Assembly (NCBI GenBank): GCA_020726505.1
Contig: JAHLEZ010000020.1
Location: forward strand, 372,001-436,000
Source of the DNA: Leptodontidium sp. MPI-SDFR-AT-0119
Taxonomy: Eukaryota; Ascomycota; Leotiomycetes; Helotiales; Leptodontidiaceae
Direction of reading: 5' to 3'
DNA: 64,000 bases
Shown: piece after piece, positions 11,110 to 22,048 of the stretch
How the letters are laid out: every line of letters starts with the position of its first letter
Numbering within the stretch: position 1 is the stretch's first letter
Made by a program: the position numbers and the translations under genes
The notes under the pieces: model-generated
Seen by the model: only the letters and a program-made list of their open reading frames with translations
What the model was told of the DNA's origin: nothing
Databases searched by the model: none

Positions 11110-12870
11110 ATTGTAGTAATTTGATGAACCGTGAATCTGACTTTGAGGTGGGATTGTTTGTCAATCAAGACTGTTGGAGAAGCTGCCAGGTCGGTTTGTT
11201 CGGTTGACTGGCTCCTTTATATATCTATAAGAATATCGTTGGATATCTCTTTCTATGGCAAAGCTTTCTCATCCTCCCCCAGTACGCTGTTGAAATCTTA
11301 CATTCAAGATATCGGCCCACATTATCAGCGCAATACCACTCTTGCCCATAGCAAAATTTCTCATCTTTACCCCCGAGTACGCTGCTGTAATGTTACATTC
11401 AGGACATCAGCCGACACCATCTGCGCAATATCACCTTCTCAATCTAGTTCACGGGGAAGTTTCCATATCCTTACCCGGTGAGCTGTTTTCAGCCTCACTT
11501 TGCAAAGACGTCGGCCGACACATTCGAGGCAGTACTCCACCGTCAACTGAGCCTTACTGTATTATGCAGCCCCATATTACACTTGCAGGCAAAAGTCTTG
11601 GTCTCGTCGACATGAGAGTCATTTCCAAGAGATTTGTCATATACCAAAGTGGTATGTACCATCAATTAGTCGCATCGGGTCACAATGTTTTCCGCGATGT
11701 TGCAGTTTAAATGGGATAGCTACTAGGGTCTGTTGAAAGCCTAGCAGAATCTTGTAGAAAGAATTAGATAGGAAAAGCTTAGAGATGATCAGCGTGCTAA
11801 ATAGTGACTTTTGATTGGAATTAGCTGTATATACATTTTATACATCGTAAAATGACGCTGCTTATTTGCTACTAAACTTGGGCGACTTGGCCTAGAATGG
11901 TTTCCTTTTTGACTATCTTTTTCTACGGAAGCTTTATTGTGGAATACTTGGACCGTCCAACGTGAACCCACATTTGGCAAGCTTTTGGCGGCCGCCAAAG
12001 TTCGAAGAAGTATGACCGCGTTGAAAGGTCATGAGCACCTACCTCGTTTGCTAGCCCTACTCCCCATCGGCCCTTCCTTGCTTGCCAAGTCTGTGAACAT
12101 GAGTGCTAAAGCAACATTTACCAAACGGAGTTCCGGAGCCGAAGATTACTGTGCATGTGCTTCCGTCACTTTAAATTAAAGAATGTGTCGACGGGGGTTC
12201 AGCTGTAGGTACAGCGGCTACCTGTTGCAACATGTAACTGGTGGTACTTTTGTTAACCCTCATGTCTGACGGCATTTTTGACAGGGGAAATCAGGCTGTA
12301 CCTCGATAAGCTTGTTTATCCCACTCAACCCTGGCGATTTGCACAACAACCCCGCAAGCTTTCGGCAAAAAAAAATCGAAATCGAGATTGTGCAGCCACA
12401 GCACCGAAGCCCGTATTGTCTCCTTGGCTGATTAATTATAGGATCAGAGACCACGACCCTTCGGTATTGCTTCTTCTTTTGTCACTTGTCTAACGTTACT
12501 TTGGTTATGTGAGTGCCATTGTAAATAAAGCTAATCTATCATGCCTCGCTTATGCCAAGCCACTAATTCCATCTCAGCTCTAACATCAGACGAAAAACGT
12601 GGTTTGATTGCAACATTGTCAGCTATTCATGTTGATCAATTACCATACATTGATTTGATGACCCTCGGGGATGTCAGCTGAGATCCGAAATAGGAAAATG
12701 GCCGTAAGTTGATTGGATTCTTTGTGTCAGACACAGGTCTGCTACTACCTGCCCTTGGCATTATTTAGATCTAGAGCAAAAATGTTATGTGATTCTTACA
12801 TCTTAAATATCAAGAGCGCAGGGCAGACTTTCGAAATAAACCTCAGTTTGCTACCGAAAACCCCGCCAAA
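11110..12870. other. Divergent intergenic region between the GH23-like and GH55 genes
   Basis: Contains imperfect tandem repeats at 11258-11545, next to the GH23-like gene. From 11550 to 12870 I see no gene. The last 100 nt before 12871 should be the GH55 promoter and leader. Confidence 0.6.
11258..11540. repeat. Degenerate tandem repeat, about 93-nt period
   Basis: Unit 1 (11258-11340) and unit 2 (11351-11436) align over about 80 nt: both have GCAAA..TTTCTCATC, then CCCCC.GAGTACGCTG or CCCAGTACGCTG, then TTACATTCA, then CAGCGCAAT or CTGCGCAAT. A weaker third unit (11463-11540) shares GGTGAGCTGTTTTCAG, CGTCGGCCGACA and the same order of blocks. The array starts about 150 nt upstream of the GH23-like ATG. 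Confidence 0.6.
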
Positions 12871-15694
12871 ATGCTAAATCTATTAATTTTCAGTTCATGG
12901 CTTGCTACAGTCAGTGGAGGAATTTTGCGTGCTCGAGTTGACATTCCATCACCGGCTCCTTCGAGTGCCTTACTCCCTGCTCCCACATATTCAGGGAAAA
13001 CAGCACCGTAAGTGTTATTCTGAGATACAACATGCTATTGTAGAAGAAGAAATAGTCATTAATACATTGATTAGTATTCCTGCTCAAGGGCCTCCTGGAG
13101 GCTTCAATGAATCTATCATTCCGTCTGAGATCCCAGATGCCGAGCCCTTCTCTGCACCACAGAGCCTTCGGGTGGCAGCCTGCAGCCCTGCCACGAGCAC
13201 GCCCTCTGACTACTGGATGAATCAAATGGATCATACCGGCAACCCACGAGGCTATGCGCCGTTCCTAGCCAACTACTACACCTACCCTGTTTGGCGAAAT
13301 GTTCTCGACTATGGAGCAAAGAATGATGGCAGCAGCGATGCCACCCCAGGGATTCAAGCGGCTTTGAACTACTATGATGGCCAAAACACTCGGTGGAGTG
13401 TCGGTTCCAAGATGGCCATACCAGCCCACGTGTTTCTTCCAGGAGGGACATATCTGTTGAAGTCAAAACTTGATCTTAGAGTGGGAACTATTATCATGGG
13501 TGACCCACAGAACCCGCCGATCTTGAAAGCTGATCCAGGATTCTCCGGGAGCGTGCTTGTTCAGGGATATGATGGTGTGTATTTTCAGGCCCAGCCAGAT
13601 TAGGATCATTTTGCAAAAAAAAGTCAGCTAACCGAGTGTCAGGTACAATTAACAATGGCCCGCCAGAGACATCATTCTTGACCGCTTTCAAGAACATCGT
13701 CATAGAGTGAGCTAAACTTTGCCCTTACCGCACTCTATGATTCTGATTTTTTTTTTTTTTTTTAGCACAACAGCCATCAACAAAGACACCTCCCTTGTTG
13801 CCCTGCAATGGGGAGTTGCTCAAGGTTGCGCTCTCGGCAACGTAAGGATAATTATGCCTAACGATTCCAATGGACACATAGGCATTTTTCTCCAAGCAGG
13901 AAGTACCATCGCTGTGACCGATACTTACATTCAGGGTGGAGCGATCGGCATTCAAAATACCAACCAGCAATGCAACTTCAAGAATATCTACTTCAAATAC
14001 TGTCGCACCGCATACGCATCAAACGGTGGCTTCACTGCTTTGTTACAGAAGGTGACTTTTGATACTTGCGGTTTCGGCATCGACATCAGCGGCGGTAACG
14101 CGGGTAATGTGGTCCTTCTGGATTCAATATCAACCAATTCAGGCGCTACCATCAAGTTTCGAGAGTCCTCGCCCATTGGCAACCGAAACAATCAGGTGGT
14201 GATCCAGAATTTGAAGCACGATACCACAAATGCCATCGCAATCAACCAAGATAATGCGGTCAAGCTCGCAGCCGCAAGCGTTATTGACACCTGGGTTTGG
14301 GGAAATGCTGTTCCTGGCCAGTTCCAATCAGGAACATCATATGTCACTCAAAGACCCCCAGCACTTTTGGCTGCAGATGGGACATTCTTTACCAAAGATG
14401 CTCCAACCTACGAAAACTACGGTCTCGATCAGTTCATCAACGTGAAGAGCGTACCAGGCTTTCCTGTAAAAGGAGACGGTAGCACTGACGACTCCGCGTC
14501 TTTGAATGCCATTCTACAACAGGCAGCTCAGAATTGTAAAATTTCGTCAGTATGCGATCAGAACCTCATAAAACTCCTCGCTAACAAAAGTCTAGTTACT
14601 TCCCTTACGGTGTCTACGTGGTCAAAAGCACTCTCTTTGTCCCGTCTGGATCTCGAATTGTTGGAGAAGCTTGGGCAGTGATTTCTGGTGCGGGGTCTTT
14701 CTTCAAAGACGCCAGTAATCCACAGCCGGTTGTGAAAGTCGGAAACGTAGGAGACGTTGGCCTTGTTCATATCAGTGATATGCGCTTCACGGTAGCAGAA
14801 GTCCTGCCCGGCTCGGTCATAGTGCAGGTCAACATTGCTGGAACAGCTCCCGGCGATGTTGGAATATGGAACACTCAAGTCAACATTGGCGGTGGTGCCG
14901 ACTCGACTATTCGCTCTCAGTGTACCAACCAGGACTCGAGCAGCTGCAAAGCCGTTTTCCTGGCAGTGCACCTCACGGCAAGTTCGTCAGCCTACCTCCA
15001 AAATATCTGGATCTGGACCTCAGACCACTATGTGGACGGCGGTGCTTCCCCTCAAATCATCTCTACCGGCCGAGGCCTTCTCGTCGAATCCACCAAAGCG
15101 ACCTGGCTTGTGGGCACTGGATCCGAGCACCACTGGCTATATAACTACAATTTCAACCGCGCACAAAATGTCTTCGCCGGGCTTTTGCAGACCGAGACAC
15201 CATACATGCAAGGCGAGGGTGCATATCAGCTCGCACCAGCACCCTGGACCGCTGATGCGCGGTATGGTGACCCGGATTTCTCGTGGTGTGGTGGTGGCGA
15301 CGGACCATGCCGCAGCTCCTTGGGTCAGAACGTTAATGGGGGATCAAACATCTTCTTGTACAACACAGCGAGCTGGAGTTTCTTTGATGGCTACTGGAAT
15401 GGGCAGTACAATGAGCAATGCGACACATGCCAGACGAATATGTTGCGGGTCTCCGGAAACCCTGCAAAGCTGTTCTGGTATGGGATTGCGACAAAATCAG
15501 CGACCGTGGTAGTCTTGGATGGCGTTACGAATCCATTGAAACTGAATAATCCTGGAGGGTGAGTCTGCTATATCTTACTGATCTCCTAACTTCTGTGCCA
15601 ATTGCTTTTTTTGCGGCGCTTAATTTATCACCCGAGAAGCTAACACTAATACAGGTGGGGAGCAAACATCGCAGCTTACAGGCAGTTCTCGTAG
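12871..15694 (+). CDS. Secreted GH55 beta-1,3-glucanase
   Basis: Exons 12871-13007, 13075-13574, 13643-13706, 13766-14545, 14596-15558, 15655-15694; 827 residues. Signal peptide MLNLLIFSSWLATVSGG, then a mature chain with the two pectate-lyase-like beta-helix halves typical of GH55: the first starts at YPVWRNVLDYGAKNDGSSD, the second at VKSVPGFPVKGDGSTDDSA. Further family signatures are YFPYGVYVV, GSRIVGEAW and the C-terminal NNPGGWGANIAAYRQFS. GH55 members cleave beta-1,3-glucan (exo or endo) outside the cell, in wall turnover, nutrition or attack on other fungi. Intron 3 ends in an 18-T tract before its acceptor. Identification is firm; exo versus endo mode is not decidable here. Confidence 0.93.
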
Positions 15695-15981
15695 ATTAAA
15701 ACGACTTGGGTTTGGTTCACAATAAATACCTCTAGGCATTTTTAGATGATGCGCATTCATGGATTCTCTTCAATAAAGCTTGAATTTCTAAACCCTCGAC
15801 CCTGAGATCAGGACCACTCCAAAACATCTCTGCGCACATTCCCATGACCACGACCCTTCACACCGACGGACACCAACAGCAATCAATTGCGACATCCTCC
15901 AATTCCCCAATCGCCACTCAGACCATTGCGTCTTCCCATTTTGCGTCTTCCTATTGTCACCCATCCATCAAATGTTCAATA

Positions 15982-16320
15982 TCATCTTTGTTTCCAAGAG
16001 AGCAGCAAACTAAGAGCGATGAAACCCACGCCACCAAGAATGTAAGTAGCATAAGAATCAGCACTTGAGGTGGAAGTTCCACCAGTGGTAGACAACAGAG
16101 TTGCTCCGTCGTTGCTTGAGACTACGGTAGCACCAGTCTGAATCACGGTGGTCTCAGAGACTTGCGGCTCTGCTCTAGTGTGATTTGCAAAAAACTCCAA
16201 CCTTTCTTCTCCCATTAACCTTAACCTTTCCCCAGCCAGTTTGTAATCGTCGTTTTCGTGCGTATGTATGCGTGGAATTAGGTGGAATGCTGAGATTATC
16301 AGTGAGTCGTTCTGCACCAT
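15982..16320 (-). CDS. Possible small membrane-anchored protein (structure uncertain)
   Basis: An open frame ends with a Thr/Ser/Val-rich stretch (TTVIQTGATVVSSNDG), a hydrophobic segment of about 18 residues (YILGGVGFIALSLLL) and a short basic tail (SWKQR). This is the usual look of the last exon of a small fungal surface protein with a C-terminal membrane anchor. The first part of the frame (HENDDYKLAGERLRLMGEE) reads poorly, and a TAG acceptor near 16163 could mark the true start of a terminal exon, but I cannot find a convincing first exon with a signal peptide upstream. Confidence 0.3.
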   Translation of the reverse strand: MVQNDSLIISAFHLIPRIHTHENDDYKLAGERLRLMGEERLEFFANHTRAEPQVSETTVIQTGATVVSSNDGATLLSTTGGTSTSSADSYATYILGGVGFIALSLLLSWKQR

Positions 16321-17547
16321 CCACTGTATGAGCAGATTAGTACATGTATATTTCTAGAGTTTGGAAGTTGAGTCTTTAATGTTGGTGATTACTGCAATAG
16401 GTAGGTGGATGGATGGATGGATGGATATGCGTGTGTGGTGTTTGAGCGTTTGTGTTACTGGTTGGCTGGGTGGGTGAGTGAGTGAGTATCCCCTCAACTG
16501 CAACCAGAAACACACCTTACTTCGTTAAGCAAGGCCCTAAACCCCCTGTAATTTAAGCGAGGAACACCAAATGCAGGCGCTACAGCAACTGAGCTGCAGG
16601 ACACGTGCGCTGAAGGGTGTGTTTATGGCAGCTGAGGGGATAAGTGCCAATTCAAGTGCAAGACTACCCTATAGATTGAAAGTAGATGATTCACTAGACA
16701 AGAGATCAATCTTGGAAATTGGCGTGCTTGTATATCTGACTCGGAACACCGCCAAGATGGGGGCGGGCGGATAGGGAATGATTTTCTGGTTCCGTTTCCG
16801 TTTCCGTTTCCGTTTCTCTCAACAACCGGCCAGTTCTCTGAAGTTCTATTTATTGATACTTGATACCCATCTGGTAGGATTTGGGTTCCGGGAGGGGCTA
16901 GAGGAGAATATGAGGGCTCTTGTTTTGAAAAGTGATGCTTGTGGACGGTGAGTTTGGGCCCGGGGTGATACAGTATTTGATTGTGATTGTGAGTAACGCT
17001 TCACAAGGAGCCAGATGTGACCACGATACGTCGATCTCAATACGGGGAAGAGCTACGGCTGGGACTGGCGTAGAATAGCTGGGCTGGTAAGGTGTTGATG
17101 TGGGGTTGATTGTAAGGATGTAAATATTGCAGTATTATATTGTCAATTGTAACATGTCTAGGTGTGTATTAGGAAGATGAAACCGGTTTATTATTCGGCT
17201 GTGGACCCTGGGAGGAGGCTTATAAACGGAGGAGAGGGTTCGCAGAAATGGGAAGAGAAGATATGCGAGACAAGTGGTACAAATGGTTGACCATCGTAGT
17301 CTCTCTTGGACTTTTGACTCTGCTGTGTATCCTGATTTCCTGACTCCGGAGAGTGCTTCCCACCTTGATCGTTTCCTCTTATATTATAGTGGTGTCGCCT
17401 GCTTTCCCGATTTACAATCCCTATTCACAATCCCTCTTCTGTATTGAAATCACATCTCTTCGTACTTTATAGCTTATTGAACTATTTGAATTTCAGTTAT
17501 TGATAAACCGAAAGCTAGAGGCTTCAGGCAGGCAGAGAATTTTCGAA
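16321..17547. other. Intergenic region with short tandem repeats
   Basis: No supportable gene. It holds GGAT repeats (about 16405-16426), a GTGA run (about 16473-16487) and four TTTCCG units (about 16791-16817). The last 300 nt before 17548 should carry the promoter of the cysteine-rich protein gene. Confidence 0.6.
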
Positions 17548-18232
17548 ATGCTGTATGTACAATGCAGCAGAAATCTATTAATACAACATAATACTGCTCT
17601 TCAGTCTTTCCGACTTCTAAGCTTCAAGATCTAATCGCGCAGCTAATACATTTCTCGAATTCTGTAGGTTCAAGTTCACCTCCCTGCGACTGATCTTGTT
17701 CATCTCGCCATTCCTCCTTTTCTCAGCCACGGCAGCCGTTAGCATCGACATCACCCTCCTCGACTCCCCTACCAACCATATCACAACCTCCCTAAAATCT
17801 CACCTCAAAACCTACTCTGAATCCAGATCCACCAACCCAGCAATATCCTACCCACACCACTGCCCCTCCCTCCCCTCCAGCGGGAGTATACCCACAACGA
17901 AGCACACCACCATCCGCACGCCCTCCGGCCCGAAAGACGTCTGCGTCACTGTAGGTTTCACGTGTACTAAGAGTAGGGAATGCGAGATCCTCGCTAGAAC
18001 GAGGGATTTGTGTGATGGGGAGGGGGAGGTGAAAGCGCCGGAGATGGCGTTCTGCGATGGGGGCGTTTGTAGGGCTATGTTTTGGGAGGGGGAGGAGGGC
18101 GTGGGGAGGGAGTGTGGGTGTTTGCAGGGGTGTTATTTCGGGGATGAGGAAGAGGGGGAGGGGTTGGTATGTAAGGGGGGAGAGTGTGTTTTTTCAGGTG
18201 GGGAAGTGGGAGAGGAGGGTGGAGAATTGTGA
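17548..18232 (+). CDS. Small secreted 12-cysteine protein, copy A (candidate effector)
   Basis: Two exons, 17548-17552 (ATG CT) and 17668-18232, give 189 residues. Splicing a five-base first exon (donor GTATGT at 17553) onto the TAG acceptor at 17665-17667 creates MLFKFTSLRLILFISPFLLF, an excellent signal peptide; without it no ATG serves this frame. The mature part has 12 cysteines. From the second one the spacing is x6, x5, x9, x13, x4, x14, x1, x3, x12, x4, including a CGC and a CLQGC. The second half is unusually Glu/Gly-rich (GAG and GGG codons). The same scaffold recurs in the gene at 25643. No known domain recognised. Confidence 0.75.
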
Positions 18233-18758
18233 GGTGGTGGCGTACGTTGGGCGAGAGTTAGGGTTAAGGAAATTTTCGTTGGATACTGTATTAGGAGATT
18301 TAGGGAGGTTGCAGGTGTATTTTTTTTTTAAATTTTTTTTTTAAAGATAGTACGGCAATCCTTTTGATGGAAGGTAGTAGTACCTCAATCCTCTAATTTT
18401 GGTTCTCGCTTAAATGACGATGTGTATTTGTTTTGTTTGTTTTCATTTTCGTCCGCGTGGCTTTTTAAATAGTGAGTCCACAAAACGGCTTTGCGGATTG
18501 AGGATATGAATTTTATCGACAGGAATAATTCTGGATTTCCATTTGATGAAGTTTCGCGTACTCATTTCATGTACTGGTATCACATCATGTCCCTTCACTC
18601 ACATGGTGTCGAAGTCGGTTTGAAGAGCTTGTTTTGGTTGTGAATTTGGATTTGGAAACAATGAGTTCTCGAGTTCGCTACTACAGTAGGTTGGTTCTCC
18701 ATAGTCCGGAAAACCCCAGAGCGAGGTTTCGTAGCAGAAATCTCTCTCACAGGTGTGG
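18233..18758. other. Convergent intergenic region
   Basis: Lies between the 3' ends of the secreted-protein gene and the transporter. Apart from T- and A-rich runs near 18319-18345 it shows nothing notable. Confidence 0.6.
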
Positions 18759-21078
18759 CTATGCGTCGGCCATTTGTGTTTGGACGTCTGTAACGTATCC
18801 CTTGAACTTACGAAGATTGATCTTCTTTTCGAACCTAGAAAGACACTCTTGTCAGTACTTATTAATAGTGTATATAGATCTTGTGTTCAAACTTACATTT
18901 CGTCAATCTCGGCAGGGGTGCGACGAGCTACTTCGGGCAGGAGGAACCATGCAATGATCACTGCTACGAGGCCAGTGGCAGCGAAACTGGATGAGGAGAG
19001 GTTAGTCGAGAGTTTCCAGGAAATTAACGAACGAGGTGATTTATTATATCCTTTTGGAAAGGGTGACTTACAAAAAGCCTGTCTTCACACCCCAGTGAGC
19101 ATTCCCATTGATCATCAATGGTGTACAAAAATTGAACATAATGGCTATCATATTTGAGGATGCGAGAGCCCAGCCTGCTGTTTGAGCGCGGAGACGTTGT
19201 GTTGGGATTTCGGCGGCGTAGGCATAGCCTATGGCTGATGCGCCGGTGGTGGAGAATGTTGCTAGGCAGGCGAAGAAGACCTAGAAGTGGTATTAGCATA
19301 CCAAATCCCGGGCTTTGGGGTGATTTGGAGGGCATTTTTACCAGTAGGGAACTGGTGGCTTGTTTCTTGTAGTCGAAACACCCGACGATACCGAGTGAAA
19401 GGACGGAAGCGACTGTCACTCCATAGGGATAGACTGTGAGCGGTCGACGGCCAACGCTGTCTGTAAGCGTGGAAGTGACGATCATAGACATGATTTGTAC
19501 GCAGCCTAGAATGACGGTGACTAGGAAAGGGTTTTTATTCCCTGCAGCTTGGACTGTAGCGCCGTTAGCATGTTGTATGGGAAATCCAGCACAATTTAGG
19601 TAGGGATCGAGGTAACTTGCAGAAATAAGTAGCAAATGTGTTGAATACACTCAATCCAACGAATTGTTGAACAATCTTCGGCCATCCAGCGATGGAGAAC
19701 CGGATGAGATTTCGGCCTCGGAAAATGGCCCAGATGCCTTCTTCCGAGTTTCTTTCAGCGGTGTAGCGTTCCTCTGCGATGGTAGCGACCATGACATTCT
19801 ATCTTTTCTTAGCATTGAAGAATGTACGAAGAAAGTATAATCCTTACAATGTGCTCCTTGACGTTGTAGTCTTTGATATGACCGTTGTATCTCAGTAGGA
19901 TCTTCTCGGCCTTATCGAGCTTCCCTTTGCCAGCAAGCCACCAGGGTGTTTCTGGAAGGAGGAGAAAGATGATGAGCATCATGCCGATCATTGCCCACTG
20001 ATATTGAATTAGTTTTTGCTGAATTACGTCATTTTTAGAAGGGAGTTATGGGCACCTGAGTGTAGATTGCGTCGCGGAAATCGTATGGATTATTGGCATT
20101 TAGCCTGTTGAGTGCCACCGAACCAAGGAGTTGGCCAATAACAAACCAACTGGAAATCAATGATATTAGCACATGTCTCTTTTCAGGAATTTTGTTTTGG
20201 AGGGAGATAGCGGCAACTCACAAAGAGTATGCGTTGATGAGCAACCCTTTCAATTGAGTCGGCGCCATCTCGGAAAGGTAGACGGGCATTGTAGCCTGCA
20301 ACATCCCAACACCTGCACCGGAGAAGAGTTTCGCGACGAGCCAATGATCCCAGCGAGTTGCGAATGACTCAGCAAATATACTCTAGATGTGTTCAGAAAT
20401 ATTAGTTCTGTCCAGAATCTTCGGCTCGATAATTGATCGGGGAAGGGAGAAGAGGGGTAACTAACTGCCACGAGGAAAACCCAGAGGATGAGAAGAGCTG
20501 GTTTACGACCGAGTTTGTCGGTTGCGAATTGAAGGAACTGATTTTGGTCAGATAGCTGTTATGGAATGCTGTATAATGTGTCACAAATTGGGCAAGACAT
20601 ACGATTTGACCGATTGTCTGGCCGGCGGATTGGATTCCTCCCCAAGCAGAGACGTACTTTCCAGCAATGATCTTGGTACCTGGGGGCGCGAACTGTCGAA
20701 TAAAGCCTTTATTCGAGACAATGCCACCGTTGAGACTGATTTCTGCAGCGGAACGAAATTTAGTACTTGGTTCACAGTTTGAAAGTAAATTCGAAGGGAA
20801 GAAATTGACGGGCAACCCTGCCTCGAGAATTGAGGAAGTCAAAACTCACGGTATCCATCCAATGAAGCAGCAAACGCTCCTGCCATGGCCACTACGGTGA
20901 TAAGCTTGTACTGTTTTACCGTCTCCCAAACTCCAAGGTCGTCGTCCTTTGAGCGCATCTGTGGTGCGCCGGGCTTCATGACTTCGTCGTGCTCGGCTGC
21001 TACATTTTCTTTCGCTTCTTGGATTTCTTTCAACTCGGTTGACATAATGTCAGGAGTTTCGTTGTGGATAGATACCAT
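18759..21078 (-). CDS. MFS sugar transporter
   Basis: Eleven exons: 21078-20850, 20742-20603, 20537-20466, 20382-20222, 20149-20056, 19997-19848, 19798-19621, 19553-19342, 19280-19072, 18986-18897, 18834-18759; 536 residues. Twelve-helix sugar-porter architecture with hallmark loops: ATDKLGRKPA after helix 2, LPETPWWL after helix 6, LTDSVGRRPLTVYPYG after helix 8, and a C-terminal PEVARRTPAEIDEMFEKK. Intron 7 (19620-19554) has a GC donor, GCAAGT, and is needed to join FATYF to FQAAGNKNPF in frame. The gene is divergent from the GH78 alpha-L-rhamnosidase, so a rhamnoside or related sugar is a reasonable substrate guess, but selectivity is not readable. Confidence 0.92.
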
Positions 21079-22048
21079 GATTGCTGGTCTGTTCAGATCT
21101 TAAAGATCCAGCCTTGAGAAGGTTCGTTCCTCAAAGATGCGAAGGTCGAAAATGGCGGGGTAAGAAAACAGGGGAAGTTGGACAGGACGACTGCAAAAAA
21201 CGACGAATACGCATGGCTCTTATCTTATAATTCAAGCTACCGAAGCTCCCCTGCAACATCGTCTGCAACAACTTAGCCTGTTGGTCAACTAGATCTCATG
21301 ATAGCAGTTCCCCCGATCCCCGCAGGTGGGGTCCCCAGATATTTACCAACCTGGCAGCTCAATACCTCGTCGGGACCGAGCCATTTGACACCTAGCCCAG
21401 GAACAGCGTAGCAGAAGAAGACATCGAACGAATACAAGATAGATCTTGTCTTCTCGGTAAATTTTCTCCACGAGTAGAAAGCCAAGGGTTGCGAAGTCTT
21501 GGCCATGCCTCCCGGAGGCACCTAAGCTTTCGGCTTCTTACAGCCGGGGCGGGGAAGGCGGGGAGGCAAGCTTTTTGTGGCTCTGTGTCGTGAGTTTATG
21601 TGGACGGCTATGTTCATTGGTAGATGTAGCGATCTTGTTGTATTTGACATTTAGATGATTGGCGCGGTTAATTTGTTCTAGTTGATGTTGGGCCTAGCAT
21701 GCTAAAGTTGGTTATGGATGTTGATCTAGGGTCTTCTCACTTGCTCGCGATTATATATTCCGGAGACCGAATGTCACCCCAAGCGGGGGATCACTACGCC
21801 GAGACTTCTTTGATTGGAAGAGGTTTGGGGAGCTTGGTTCTTGAGTAGCAGCCGCGTCCTCAATTCCTTGTTTTGCTCCGAGGCGCGAAGTCCATGTTAA
21901 CACTCACTCACTTCATCTGGACTGGGCAGATGTGCCACATAACCAGTCAAATTTGAGAACAAACATTATCTGAACTTTTAGAGACATCCAGCTTGAGTTG
22001 AATATCACATTTTCGGCATCGTCTGAATAGGACGAAAGAGGAAGCAAG
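21079..22048. promoter_or_regulatory. Shared divergent promoter region of the transporter and the rhamnosidase
   Basis: 970 nt between two divergent starts, without coding character. A palindromic-looking CTCCCGG block occurs near 21510. The arrangement suggests joint control of uptake and cleavage; no specific operator can be named from sequence alone. Confidence 0.45.

Noticed and set aside
13602..13642. GH55 frame ending at the TAG after AQPD
   Set aside because: A GTGTGT donor at 13575 and a CAG acceptor at 13642 splice GYDG to TINNGPPETSF, restoring the family sequence.
16405..16817. Possible CRISPR-like or regulatory repeat cluster
   Set aside because: Units are 4-6 nt microsatellites without spacers, ordinary simple repeats in a eukaryotic genome.
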